Shown: in pieces, positions 33,789-42,523 of the stretch
Layout: every line of letters starts with the position of its first letter
Position numbering within the stretch: position 1 is the stretch's first letter
From: WFQV01 sp964611145
GTDB taxonomy: Bacteria; Bacteroidota; Ignavibacteria; Ignavibacteriales; Melioribacteraceae
DNA: 64,000 nt
Direction of reading: 5' to 3'
Assembly (NCBI GenBank): GCA_964611145.1
Contig: CAZSYM010000008.1
Location: forward strand, 1 to 64,000
Notes under the pieces: generated by a model
Databases searched by the model: none
What the model saw: the letters and a program-made list of their open reading frames with translations, nothing else
Told to the model about the DNA's origin: nothing
Position numbers and translations under genes: made by a program

Positions 33789-35243
33789 ATGCTCTCGATT
33801 AACCAAAAATTAACGCAAAGTCAAAAGCTTTCTCCGCAGCAGATTCAATATCAAAAGCTTCTTCAACTCAGCACGCTTGCTTTGGAGCAAAGAATCAAAA
33901 ACGAGTTGGAACAAAACCCTCTACTGGAAGAAGTTCAGACGGAAGAGGAAGAAATGATAATGGAGCAAAACGAGGAGGCGGAAACGCCGATCGAGGAAAA
34001 GGAGCAGGAAGAAAACCCCGAAGATGAGTTTGATATCGAAGATTTTATGAACGATAATGAATTTGACGAATTGCCTTCAGGTAAAAACGAGGAGGAAAAT
34101 GAACAGCGCCCCGTGGCTCCCGCTCGAGGTACCCTTACCGAACGTTTGCTGGAACAATTGCACCTGTTAAATCTTTCCGAAGATGAGATTACACTCGGCG
34201 AGAATATTATTTACAGTCTGGGTAGCGACGGATATTTTAGGGAAGATTTGAAAAAGATGGTGGACGATTTACGCGTTTTTGACCACATAGATATTTCCTA
34301 CGAGCAAGCCGAGAAGGTGCTTAAAAAAATTCAACGTTTGGAGCCCGTGGGAATCGCTTCTCGAAATTTGAAGGAATGCTTGCTTGTTCAACTCGAAAAC
34401 TCCGATTACGATCCGTATTATTCCTACTTGGCTCAAAAGCTTCTGAAAGAACATTTCGACGATTTTCTAAACAAGCGTTACGAAGCGATAAAAAAGAAAA
34501 TGGATTTAACCGATGAAACTCTGAAAGAAACAATATCACTTATCAAGAGATTAAATCCCAAACCCGGAGCGGGACAAATAGAAATAGAGGAAATAAATCA
34601 AATTACTCCCGATTTTATTATTGAGAAGGTTGGGGATAATTATATCATTTCCCTCAACGACAAAGCGGTGCCTTCCGTTACCATAAATCGCGAATACTTG
34701 GAGATGCTCGATTCGAAAAAGCGCAAAAGGAAGATGTCGAAGGAAGAAAAGGAAACAAGGAAATTTTTACGGGAGAAATTTGAATCCGCAAAATGGTTTA
34801 TCGCTTCCCTGCAACAGCGCCGTCAAACTTTGCTCAAAATAATGCGCGCTATCTTCGAAAAGCAATACGAATTCTTCGAAAAAGGTCCCAAAGCCTTGAA
34901 ACCCATGATTTACAAGGATATTGCAGAGGAAGTTGGGATGGATATTTCTACGATAAGCCGTGTGGTTAACGGGAAATATGTCCAAAGCCCGCAGGGAATT
35001 CACGAGTTGAAATATTTCTTTAGCGAAGGGCTTGCAACCGACGAGGGTAGCGAGGTTTCCAACAAGCACATAAAAGAACTGATTAGAGAAATAATAGATA
35101 AGGAACCTAAAAACGCTCCTTACAGCGATGAAAAAATTGCTAAGATGTTACAGGAGAAAGGAATAAACATTGCGCGTCGCACTGTGGCAAAGTATAGAGA
35201 ACAAATGATGATTCCCGTGGCAAGATTACGGAAGGAAATCTGA
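33789..35243 (+). CDS. rpoN: RNA polymerase sigma-54 factor RpoN
   Basis: A 484-residue sigma-54. Region I (residues 1-50; glutamine-rich, LTQSQKLSPQQIQYQKLLQL) contacts activators. An acidic region II (about 55-115) is followed by the core-binding domain. The helix-turn-helix is DIAEEVGMDISTISRVVNGK. The RpoN box ARRTVAKYRE is at 462-471, near the C-terminus, and recognises the -24 element. Start ATG 33789 lies 1 nt after the DUF3109 stop. A matching -24/-12 promoter occurs at 3416 in this window. No enhancer-binding activator gene is visible here. Confidence 0.97.
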   Translation: MLSINQKLTQSQKLSPQQIQYQKLLQLSTLALEQRIKNELEQNPLLEEVQTEEEEMIMEQNEEAETPIEEKEQEENPEDEFDIEDFMNDNEFDELPSGKNEEENEQRPVAPARGTLTERLLEQLHLLNLSEDEITLGENIIYSLGSDGYFREDLKKMVDDLRVFDHIDISYEQAEKVLKKIQRLEPVGIASRNLKECLLVQLENSDYDPYYSYLAQKLLKEHFDDFLNKRYEAIKKKMDLTDETLKETISLIKRLNPKPGAGQIEIEEINQITPDFIIEKVGDNYIISLNDKAVPSVTINREYLEMLDSKKRKRKMSKEEKETRKFLREKFESAKWFIASLQQRRQTLLKIMRAIFEKQYEFFEKGPKALKPMIYKDIAEEVGMDISTISRVVNGKYVQSPQGIHELKYFFSEGLATDEGSEVSNKHIKELIREIIDKEPKNAPYSDEKIAKMLQEKGINIARRTVAKYREQMMIPVARLRKEI

Positions 35244-35365
35244 TGTATGCGGGCTTTCAGTACGATTTGTAGGGAACCATATCCCCTCCTGAAAGTAAAA
35301 TGAGGATAAAAAATTGTTGAAGTCATTAAGTTGGTATTTGTCGATATTTAAAAAAAGGTGAAAAA

Positions 35366-37201
35366 TTGAAAAAAATAACGATTCTTCTTTTTTTGTTTGC
35401 TTTTGTCGATTTGGCAATTGCACAAGTTAAACCCGATGCGGTACTTGCCGGTGCTGGCAATCGTAAGATTACCGTTAAGGAATTTATCCGCCGTTTCGAG
35501 TTTATTCCCATGGTCAAGAAAAAAGGCTTGGACAGAGAAAAACAGAAGGAAAATTTCCTTTACTCTCTCATGGCAGAAAAACTATGGGCTCTTGCCGCCG
35601 AAGATGCCGGTTACGACACGACGGCTATAATGCGAGAGACTTTTCAATCCATTAAAAGAATGTATATACGGGATGCGATTTATCAAAGGGAGATTAAGAA
35701 CAAGGTAAGAATTTCCGAGAAAGAAAAGCGAAAAGCATACGACCGCAGTAATGTGGTTTTGAAAGTGAGATTTATTTATTCCCCGAACGAAAAGGAAATT
35801 AAACACATATATAATGAATTGAAAGCTGGTGCGGATTTTGATTCTCTCCTTGCAACGCGGAGGGAATACAAATATGAAAAAAGCTATAAGGATTTTACCT
35901 ACGGAAGTGCGGACGAAAAATTGGAAGATGCCCTTTTCTCATTGAAAGAAGGTAAGTTTACCTCCCCTCTTAAATTGGCCAAAGGTTGGTTTATATTCAA
36001 ACTTTATTATAGTGAAAAGAAAAAATTTGCTTCCGAGAAGGAAAGAAGAAAAAATTTGGAACAGGCACGTTCCCTTTTGATTCGGAGAGCGGAATCCAAA
36101 CTTACGGATAAATTTTTTAAGAAGTATTTTAAGGATAAGAAAGTCTCTACCGATGGCAAGATTTTTTGGAGTATCTCCAATGCCTTGATTAAAATTTTAG
36201 CCGACAAGCGGAAGGAGGAAAAAATTCCCGAGGGCGAGAAAATTGCATTGGAAAGCAAGGACTATTATCGGTTCCAAAAACTTCTTGGCGATACACTTAA
36301 AATGGAATTCATTCATTTCAAAAAGAATCCCATTAGCACGGATGAATTTCTTCACGATTTTATTTTCGAGGGTTTTTACACTACCTCGCTGAATCCTAAT
36401 GAGATTCGCGCCAAGCTGAATGCTCGCGTGAAGCGTTTTATCACGTTTGAACTCCTGGCGCGTATGGGCGAGGAGAAAGGTTATGAAAATCTTCCGGAAG
36501 TTAAGGAGGCATTGGACAGTTGGCGCGATTATTACTTGTCCACACTTTTGAGAGGAGATTTTCTCAATAGGATAAAAGTTAGCGATGATGAAGCAAAGGC
36601 TTATTATGAGAAGATAAATCAAGGAGCTTTACCTACAAAAGAAGTTAATATTGTGGAAGTTCTTACGGATAGTCTTAGTGTGGTTAATAAAGTTCTGAAA
36701 GCATTGGCACAAGGCGCGGATTTGCACGACCTTGCTATGGAATATACAAAGAGAGTTTGGACGAAGAAAAACCACGGTGAATTGGGATTTTTCCCCGTTA
36801 GCCTTTACGGACCTATCGGACGGAAAGCCGCTACAATGAAGGTGGGGGAAATAGCGGGACCGATAGAAACTCCGGATGGCTATTCCATTTTTCAGTTGCT
36901 TGCCGTTAGGAAAATTAATTCCCCTCTTTCGGGAGAATTCAAAGACGTGAAAGCCGAGATTGTTCGGAGGATTAAGGGAGAAAAGGCAAGAAAGATGTTT
37001 ATTAAGCAAACGGTGAAATTCGCACGTCGCTACGGAATTGAATTGCACGAAAATTTACTCCCGAAAATTAAGGTTCAAAACTTTAATATGCTTGTTTATA
37101 AATACTTCGGATTCGGCGGCAGAATGCTGGCTTTTCCCCTCACTCCGCAATTCTCCGAATGGATGGTCTATTACAAAGGCACGGAAGGAATCCTGCCCTA
37201 A
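35366..37201 (+). CDS. Periplasmic peptidyl-prolyl isomerase with two parvulin domains
   Basis: A 611-residue exported chaperone-isomerase of the SurA/PpiC type. The signal peptide is MKKITILLFLFAFVDLAIAQ from a TTG start at 35366 with AAAGGTG upstream. A first rotamase-like domain lies near 125-215 (FTYGSADEKLEDALFSLKEG) and a second near 425-535 (GELGFFPVSLYGPIGRKA...VGEIAGPIETPDGYSIFQL). Such proteins assist outer-membrane barrel folding. A terminator follows directly. It lies about 120 nt after rpoN and may or may not share its transcript. Confidence 0.85.
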   Translation: MKKITILLFLFAFVDLAIAQVKPDAVLAGAGNRKITVKEFIRRFEFIPMVKKKGLDREKQKENFLYSLMAEKLWALAAEDAGYDTTAIMRETFQSIKRMYIRDAIYQREIKNKVRISEKEKRKAYDRSNVVLKVRFIYSPNEKEIKHIYNELKAGADFDSLLATRREYKYEKSYKDFTYGSADEKLEDALFSLKEGKFTSPLKLAKGWFIFKLYYSEKKKFASEKERRKNLEQARSLLIRRAESKLTDKFFKKYFKDKKVSTDGKIFWSISNALIKILADKRKEEKIPEGEKIALESKDYYRFQKLLGDTLKMEFIHFKKNPISTDEFLHDFIFEGFYTTSLNPNEIRAKLNARVKRFITFELLARMGEEKGYENLPEVKEALDSWRDYYLSTLLRGDFLNRIKVSDDEAKAYYEKINQGALPTKEVNIVEVLTDSLSVVNKVLKALAQGADLHDLAMEYTKRVWTKKNHGELGFFPVSLYGPIGRKAATMKVGEIAGPIETPDGYSIFQLLAVRKINSPLSGEFKDVKAEIVRRIKGEKARKMFIKQTVKFARRYGIELHENLLPKIKVQNFNMLVYKYFGFGGRMLAFPLTPQFSEWMVYYKGTEGILP

Positions 37202-37209
37202 AAATTTAG

Positions 37210-37235
37210 CCTCCCTCTTTTGAGGGAGGTTTTTT
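37210..37235 (+). terminator. Intrinsic terminator after the PPIase gene
   Basis: A perfect 8-bp stem (CCTCCCTC 37210-37217, GAGGGAGG 37222-37229) with a TTTT loop is followed by six T residues. It is a textbook intrinsic terminator. Confidence 0.92.
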
Positions 37236-37314
37236 CTTATCTTTTCTATTTGCACGCTCGGGTTTATTCCCTTAATTTAAAACATAAGTTATCTTTAAAT
37301 TTTGGGAGTAAACC

Positions 37315-39015
37315 ATGGATATTAAAAACAAGAAAGTTTTGGTTTTAGGAGGCTGGGGATTAGTGGGCAATGCCGTTGTGCGTAAGCTAATACCCCAAAA
37401 GCCGAAACAGATTATTTTAACCTCACTTCGCAAGGAAGAAGCCGAAGAGGCAATAGAGAAATTAAGAGAGGAATTTCCGTATCTGCCCGATGATTATTTT
37501 GTTCCCTGGTGGGGAAATATTTTTGTGCGGAAGGAGTTTAAGGATATTGATAGATTTGAGCTTTTGAACGATGACGAAAAGAGAAAAGTATTGATGAGCG
37601 ATATAATGGACGAGCTCAACGATGAGATACTCCATGCGTCGGCTATTTATCAGTTGTTGGACGAGCATAAACCCGAAATTGTAATCGATTGCATTAACTC
37701 CGCTACGGGAATTGCATATCAGGATATTTATTCTTCTTATCATAATATGAAAAAACTTTTTGAGAAGAATCCCGCCCCGGAAGTTCTGATGAAAGAAACG
37801 GAAAAGCTTTTTTGTACGCTTTATATTCCTCAGTTGATTCGTCATATTCAAATAATGTATAACTCGATGAGCAAGACGGGGACTAAAATTTACGTAAAAA
37901 TTGGCACAAGCGGTACGGGCGGAATGGGGCTTAATATTCCTTATACTCACAGCGAGGAAAAGCCATCCCGCGTGTTATTAAGTAAATCTTCCGTGGCTGG
38001 AGCGCATACGCTTCTGCTCTTTTTAATGGGAAGAACCCCGGGAGCCGCAATTACCAAAGAAATAAAACCGACGGCGGCGATTGCATGGAAACGAATAGAG
38101 TTCGGTGAGATTAGGAAACGCGGGAAACCGATTGAGTTACTTCGAGTTTCCATGAAGGACGCTGTCAAACTGGGAGATAAATTAAAGCTTAAATTGGGAA
38201 ATAAATTCGAGCCTACGGGAGAGACTTTGAAATCCGTTTTTATCGATACGGGAGAAAACGGGACATTTTCCAGGGGTGAGTTCGAAGCAATTACTTCACA
38301 AGGACAAATGGAATATGTTACTCCGGAGGAAATAGCCGCCGATGTCATCTATGAAATTCAAGGCGGTAATACGGGACATGATATTATCAATGCTTTGGAT
38401 AATGCTACTATGCAACCTTCTTATCGAGCGGGATTTATGCAACATTCGGCGGTTGAAAAGCTGGAAGAATTGGAAAAGATACACAACGTCGAAAGTGTGG
38501 CTTTCGAGCTTCTGGGACCTCCGCGCCTTTCTAAATTGCTTTTTGAAATTCACCTTCTGAAACTTGGCTATGGAACAATGTATGCCATTTTGGATGCGGC
38601 GCCCGAAGAAATTTCTGGGAAACTTGTATCGCTTTTGGAGAAAGAGGAAAAACTCGTTAAGCAAATGGTTTCCATAGGCATTCCTATTCTAATGCCCGAT
38701 GGTGTTTCCCTTATTCGAGGTAATGAAATTAAGATTCCTCCTTTCCGAGGCGAGGAAGAATTGCCCATAACCCCCGAAAATATTGATGCTTGGGCTAAAG
38801 ACGGCTGGGTTGATTTGCGCGCTAAAAACTTTGTGAAGTGGCAAGATAGAATTCGTGCCATTATCAACGAGGCGGAAAGCATCCCTCCCAACGATACCAG
38901 TTCTATGTATGTGAGGAACAAAAAGTATTGGGACGATTTCAAGAAAATAAACATCGGGAAGGTGGTTAGCTGGATATTTATACACGAAGAGCACGGTTTG
39001 AGAATGAAGGATTGA
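37315..39015 (+). CDS. Large NAD(P)-binding Rossmann protein, uncharacterised
   Basis: A 566-residue cytoplasmic protein. Its N-terminus has a clear dinucleotide-binding loop, VLVLGGWGLVGNAVVRKL, like extended short-chain dehydrogenases/epimerases. It is almost twice their normal length and has a distinctive conserved-looking middle (PWWGNIFVRKEF, IDCINSATGIAYQD, GTSGTGGMGLNIPYTHSEEK). The standard YxxxK dyad is not obvious; Y and K in IPYTHSEEK are spaced differently. The C-terminal 200 residues match no fold I recognise. It is flanked by terminators and is probably monocistronic. I believe homologues occur in related phyla, but their substrate is unknown to me. Confidence 0.65.
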   Translation: MDIKNKKVLVLGGWGLVGNAVVRKLIPQKPKQIILTSLRKEEAEEAIEKLREEFPYLPDDYFVPWWGNIFVRKEFKDIDRFELLNDDEKRKVLMSDIMDELNDEILHASAIYQLLDEHKPEIVIDCINSATGIAYQDIYSSYHNMKKLFEKNPAPEVLMKETEKLFCTLYIPQLIRHIQIMYNSMSKTGTKIYVKIGTSGTGGMGLNIPYTHSEEKPSRVLLSKSSVAGAHTLLLFLMGRTPGAAITKEIKPTAAIAWKRIEFGEIRKRGKPIELLRVSMKDAVKLGDKLKLKLGNKFEPTGETLKSVFIDTGENGTFSRGEFEAITSQGQMEYVTPEEIAADVIYEIQGGNTGHDIINALDNATMQPSYRAGFMQHSAVEKLEELEKIHNVESVAFELLGPPRLSKLLFEIHLLKLGYGTMYAILDAAPEEISGKLVSLLEKEEKLVKQMVSIGIPILMPDGVSLIRGNEIKIPPFRGEEELPITPENIDAWAKDGWVDLRAKNFVKWQDRIRAIINEAESIPPNDTSSMYVRNKKYWDDFKKINIGKVVSWIFIHEEHGLRMKD

Positions 39016-39035
39016 ATGTCGTTTTCGGTGAAAAG

Positions 39036-39068
39036 AAAACCCGACGTGTAATTTGCACGCCGGGTTTT
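39036..39068. terminator. Bidirectional terminator between convergent genes
   Basis: The stem AAAACCCG-CGTG (39036-39048) pairs with CACG-CGGGTTTT (39056-39068), with one internal A/C mismatch and a 7-nt loop. A residues on the left and T residues on the right make it usable from both strands. It lies between the Rossmann gene and the LOG-family gene. Confidence 0.85.
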
Positions 39069-39078
39069 ATTATAAGGA

Positions 39079-39780
39079 TTAAAAATTGGTTGTGAGTTTT
39101 TTCCCTTTATGGAAATTATAAATAATAGCGGCGGCTTCTTTCGGGTCGTCGGTAACGCTGAACAAATCCAAATCCTTTTCGGAAATATAACCGTTCTTTA
39201 AAGGCTTTTCCTTAATCCATTCGATTAGAGAATCCCAATATTCATGCCCGAAAAAGATTACGGGAAATCGAGTTGTTTTTCCCGTTTGAATTAGGGTTAT
39301 AACCTCGAAGCTTTCGTCAAATGTACCGAATCCGCCTGGGAAAAGTATGTAGCCCTGTGCGTATTTGAAGAACATTACTTTGCGAACGAAGAAATAACGG
39401 AAATTCAAAAGCTTGTCTCTGTCGATGTAAGGATTGGGGTTCTGCTCATGCGGTAATTCGATATTTACTCCGGTAGAGCTTCCGTGTAATTCATAAGCGC
39501 CTTTGTTTGCGGCTTCCATGATGCCGGGACCTCCGCCGGTGATTATCCCAAAGCCGCGTTTTACTACGGCTTTTGCGGTCTCCGTCGCCAATTCGTAATA
39601 TTTGTCTCCGGGCTTGCTGCGGGCGGAACCAAAAATGGCTACGCTCGGCTTGATTTTCGACATGGTTTCAAAACCTTCCGTAAATTCCGCCATGATGCGG
39701 AATATGCGCCATAAATCATCCTGGGAGGCAATTAATTGGTCTTCTAATTTTTCCCCGTTGTTGCCGTTTCCGTTAAGCAT
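39079..39780 (-). CDS. LOG-family Rossmann-fold protein (TIGR00730 type)
   Basis: A 233-residue member of the lysine-decarboxylase-like/LOG family. TGGGPGIMEAANKGA (about 81-95) and the catalytic PGGFGTFDE (148-156) are intact, with the active-site Arg in FFVRKVMF. Characterised members release free bases from nucleoside 5'-monophosphates (cytokinin activation or AMP/IMP hydrolysis). The lysine decarboxylase label often attached to the family is wrong. AAGGAG precedes the start. It lies about 105 nt downstream of the AI-2E-type permease gene on the same strand. Confidence 0.88.
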   Translation of the reverse strand: MLNGNGNNGEKLEDQLIASQDDLWRIFRIMAEFTEGFETMSKIKPSVAIFGSARSKPGDKYYELATETAKAVVKRGFGIITGGGPGIMEAANKGAYELHGSSTGVNIELPHEQNPNPYIDRDKLLNFRYFFVRKVMFFKYAQGYILFPGGFGTFDESFEVITLIQTGKTTRFPVIFFGHEYWDSLIEWIKEKPLKNGYISEKDLDLFSVTDDPKEAAAIIYNFHKGKKLTTNF

Positions 39781-39886
39781 TTTTTCTCCTTGTTGAGAAC
39801 ATTAAAAAAACAAGGGCTTAATCTAAGAAAAATTTTGGAGATTTTTAAGTTCTGGGAAATACCAAAGAGAGAAAAATTTGCGTTCG

Positions 39887-40936
39887 TTAATCCATTAGAT
39901 TGGAAAGGAAGTTTAGGGCTCTGGAGTGAGAACGACTGAAAATTATTTTGAAGATACTTGTCAACGGAACGGATAAAATCATTCCTACAACGCCCCAAAT
40001 GTAACCCCAGATAAGCAAGGAAAGTAGGATAACCAACGGATTTAATCCCAAACGCTCGCCCAATATCTTTGGTTCCAATATATTTCCTATTATTGTTTGG
40101 AACGCTACTATGATTAGCAAAATGAGCAAAGCTGTTCCTATGGATTCGAACTGAACGAGAGCCATCAAAGTTGGTAAAATCACGGAGATGAAGGGACCTA
40201 TGCTCGGTATGAAGTAAAGTAAAAAGGCAAGTACAACCCATACCACGAGGAAATCCACTCCGAATATTGCCAATACAATGGCATAGAGCAATGCAACCAA
40301 TAAGCTCAAGTAAAATTTCACCGATAAGTAATGTTGTATTTGTGTAGTGATGTCGTCGAAGGTTTTTTCTACGGCGGATTCGGTTTGAAGTGCGGAATTC
40401 CCGCTCGCCGCGGAGGCTCTCGATTTTATCGTTTCCAAAATTTTTCTATGCCCGCTGTTGACAAAGAGAAAGAACAAAAGTACGAAAAATGTTCCGGAGA
40501 CAAAGGAAACGGTGGAGCCGAACGCATTTCCGATTATTCCGCCGTAATTTAGATTTTTTAAATATTCGCTCAAATTGAAATTAACCAATAAAGGATCCGT
40601 TATTTGCAAAGATAACGCCCAAGAACGTATGAGATTATTGAGCTTTGCCTCGTAAAATGGTAGTTGCTCTCCGAACTTCGAAAAGGAGGCAACGATTATT
40701 CTTGAAAATCCCCAAATTATCCCGACTACGATTAAAAGGTCGAGAATCGTTGTAAGCGATACCGGGATTTTTTTTCTTGTCAAAAAAGCGTTGAGCGGTT
40801 CAAAAACGAAAAAGAGAAAATATGCCAATATTAACGGGATGAAAATGTATTGCAATTCCCGTAGAACAATCGCTATTGTAATTGTTCCTATTACTGCAAT
40901 AAAAAATTTAACGGACGAATCTTCGGAAGCGTTCAT
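39887..40936 (-). CDS. AI-2E family transporter (PerM/UPF0118)
   Basis: A 349-residue inner-membrane protein with about eight hydrophobic helices. ATG 40936 (MNASEDSSVKFF) is taken as the start; the open frame extends 38 residues upstream to 41050, but that stretch does not look like a family N-terminus. The C-terminal half has FIPSIGPFISVILPTLMAL and NILEPKILGERLGLNPLVIL, the family signature. Members export autoinducer-2, sodium/protons or other solutes, so the substrate is not predictable. A soluble central domain near 120-200 is typical. Confidence 0.88.
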   Translation of the reverse strand: MNASEDSSVKFFIAVIGTITIAIVLRELQYIFIPLILAYFLFFVFEPLNAFLTRKKIPVSLTTILDLLIVVGIIWGFSRIIVASFSKFGEQLPFYEAKLNNLIRSWALSLQITDPLLVNFNLSEYLKNLNYGGIIGNAFGSTVSFVSGTFFVLLFFLFVNSGHRKILETIKSRASAASGNSALQTESAVEKTFDDITTQIQHYLSVKFYLSLLVALLYAIVLAIFGVDFLVVWVVLAFLLYFIPSIGPFISVILPTLMALVQFESIGTALLILLIIVAFQTIIGNILEPKILGERLGLNPLVILLSLLIWGYIWGVVGMILSVPLTSIFKIIFSRSHSRALNFLSNLMD

Positions 40937-41072
40937 CGAATTTTCAAATTTGTTTTTCCAAAGATACTTTATTCTGCAAAATTGTAAAAGGCGGAAATGA
41001 GTGTGTATGGAAAATTTTATGCATCGAACGTTCTTATAACTTACTGACAAATCCCAAATCCTTCTTTTTGGA

Positions 41073-41101
41073 TTGACACTGATGTTATTTTAAGATAAAT
41101 T
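41073..41101 (+). promoter_or_regulatory. Sigma-70-type promoter before the LKR gene
   Basis: A perfect TTGACA at 41073-41078 is followed, after 17 nt, by TAAATT at 41096-41101 (4 of 6 with the consensus). Initiation near 41108 would leave about 27 nt of leader. It lies between divergent genes. This is a motif match only. Confidence 0.5.
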
Positions 41102-41134
41102 GGCGTCGTTTAATTTTAAGTAATATGGCAAGTG

Positions 41135-42445
41135 ATGGAACGAATAATAGGGATTAGAAAAGAGACAAAAGATAATTTGGAACATAGGGCGCCCCTTTCT
41201 CCCCGACAGGTTCAAGAATTGATTAAAAACCACAATATAAAAGTCTTGGTGGAACCCGCCTCTCAAAGAAAGTTCAAAGACGAAGAGTACGAGAAAGCCG
41301 GGGCGGAAATAACAACGGATTTGACGAAAGCGAATATTGTTTTCGGTGTGAAAGAAGTTCCCATTCCGAATTTGATTCCCGACAAGGCGTTTGTGTTCTT
41401 TTCCCATACGATTAAAGGACAAGAATACAATATGCCTCTTTTGAAAGAAATTTTGAATCAGAAGATAACTTTAATAGATTATGAAATGGTGCGCGGGCGC
41501 GACGGCAAACGCACGATTTTCTTCGGGCATTTTGCTGGTTATGCGGGAATGATTGATTCGCTTTGGCTTTTAGGTAAAAGGCTCGAATACGAAGGCTTCG
41601 AAACTCCTTTCGCGCGCATTAAGCAAGCTATCGAATACGACTCGCTTAAAGATGCGGAAGAAGCGATTGCCGAAGTTGGCGAAATTATTAAACGCGAGGG
41701 ATTACCGGAAGAGCTCACGCCGATGATTTTCGGGTTTACCGGTAGAGGACATGTTTCGAAAGGCGCCCAAAAGGTTTTTGAAAATTTGGCACCGGAAAAA
41801 ATAGCTCCCGCTGATGTGGAAAAATTGTTCGAAAAGGGTGCTTCAAAAAATAAAGTCTATTACGCGGAGTTTTACACTCCCGATATTTATGAGAGAACGG
41901 ACGGTAAGGAATACGAGCGCGAACATTTTTATAATAACCCCAATCTTTACAAGTCCAAATTTGAAAGGTACTTGGACTATTTGACCGTCCTTGTAAATGG
42001 AATTTATTGGGAGCCGGGTTACGATAGACTTGTAACCAAAGAATATTTCAGGCGAAAATATTCTGCGGGTGAAAAGCCACGATTGAGAATTATAGGCGAT
42101 ATTACTTGTGATGTCGAAGGGTCAATCGAGTTAACGGTAAAAACCACTCGCTACGATAACCCCGCATATGTTTATGAACCGATTTCGGGGAAAGTAATTG
42201 ACGGTTGGGAAGGTGACGGACCTGTAATTTTGGGCGTGGATAAACTTCCCACTGAATTGGCAAAGGAGGCGACGGAATCTTTTGGCGAAGCCCTTTTACC
42301 TCATATCCCTGCTTTGGCGGAGGCGGATTTCACGCTCCCCTTCGAAAGCTTAAAATCCCAATTGCCCGAAGAGTTCCGAAACGCCGTTATAGCGCATGCG
42401 GGACATTTGACTAAAGATTATTTGTATTTGAAAAAGTTCCTTTGA
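41135..42445 (+). CDS. Lysine-ketoglutarate reductase-like (saccharopine-forming) dehydrogenase
   Basis: About 436 residues; GTG 41132 directly precedes ATG 41135, and either may serve. The N-terminus (IGIRKETKDNLEHRAPLSP) is the alanine dehydrogenase/transhydrogenase N-terminal domain as found in the reductase half of eukaryotic aminoadipic semialdehyde synthase. DYEMVRGRDGKRTIFFGHFAGYAG and the C-terminal ITCDVEGSIELTVKTT continue the match. It should condense lysine and 2-oxoglutarate to saccharopine with NADPH. The next gene encodes the dehydrogenase half, so the two form a split version of the bifunctional enzyme. Confidence 0.85.
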   Translation: MERIIGIRKETKDNLEHRAPLSPRQVQELIKNHNIKVLVEPASQRKFKDEEYEKAGAEITTDLTKANIVFGVKEVPIPNLIPDKAFVFFSHTIKGQEYNMPLLKEILNQKITLIDYEMVRGRDGKRTIFFGHFAGYAGMIDSLWLLGKRLEYEGFETPFARIKQAIEYDSLKDAEEAIAEVGEIIKREGLPEELTPMIFGFTGRGHVSKGAQKVFENLAPEKIAPADVEKLFEKGASKNKVYYAEFYTPDIYERTDGKEYEREHFYNNPNLYKSKFERYLDYLTVLVNGIYWEPGYDRLVTKEYFRRKYSAGEKPRLRIIGDITCDVEGSIELTVKTTRYDNPAYVYEPISGKVIDGWEGDGPVILGVDKLPTELAKEATESFGEALLPHIPALAEADFTLPFESLKSQLPEEFRNAVIAHAGHLTKDYLYLKKFL

Positions 42446-42523
42446 AATTGCCTGAGAATTTAAATCGTTGGTATTCTTCCGGCATAAATTGCTCCTCTAC
42501 AATTTTATCATGGAGATTTTACA

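Noticed and set aside
35254..35295. Nested inverted repeat (CTTTCAG/CTGAAAG) after rpoN
   Set aside because: The 7-bp outer stem encloses a long loop with only a 4-bp inner stem and has no T-run. It may be chance.
42470..42490. A second sigma-54-like element before the saccharopine dehydrogenase gene
   Set aside because: GG and GC are 10 nt apart, but the -12 block reads CGGC instead of TTGC and the -24 block is weak. It is more likely chance.
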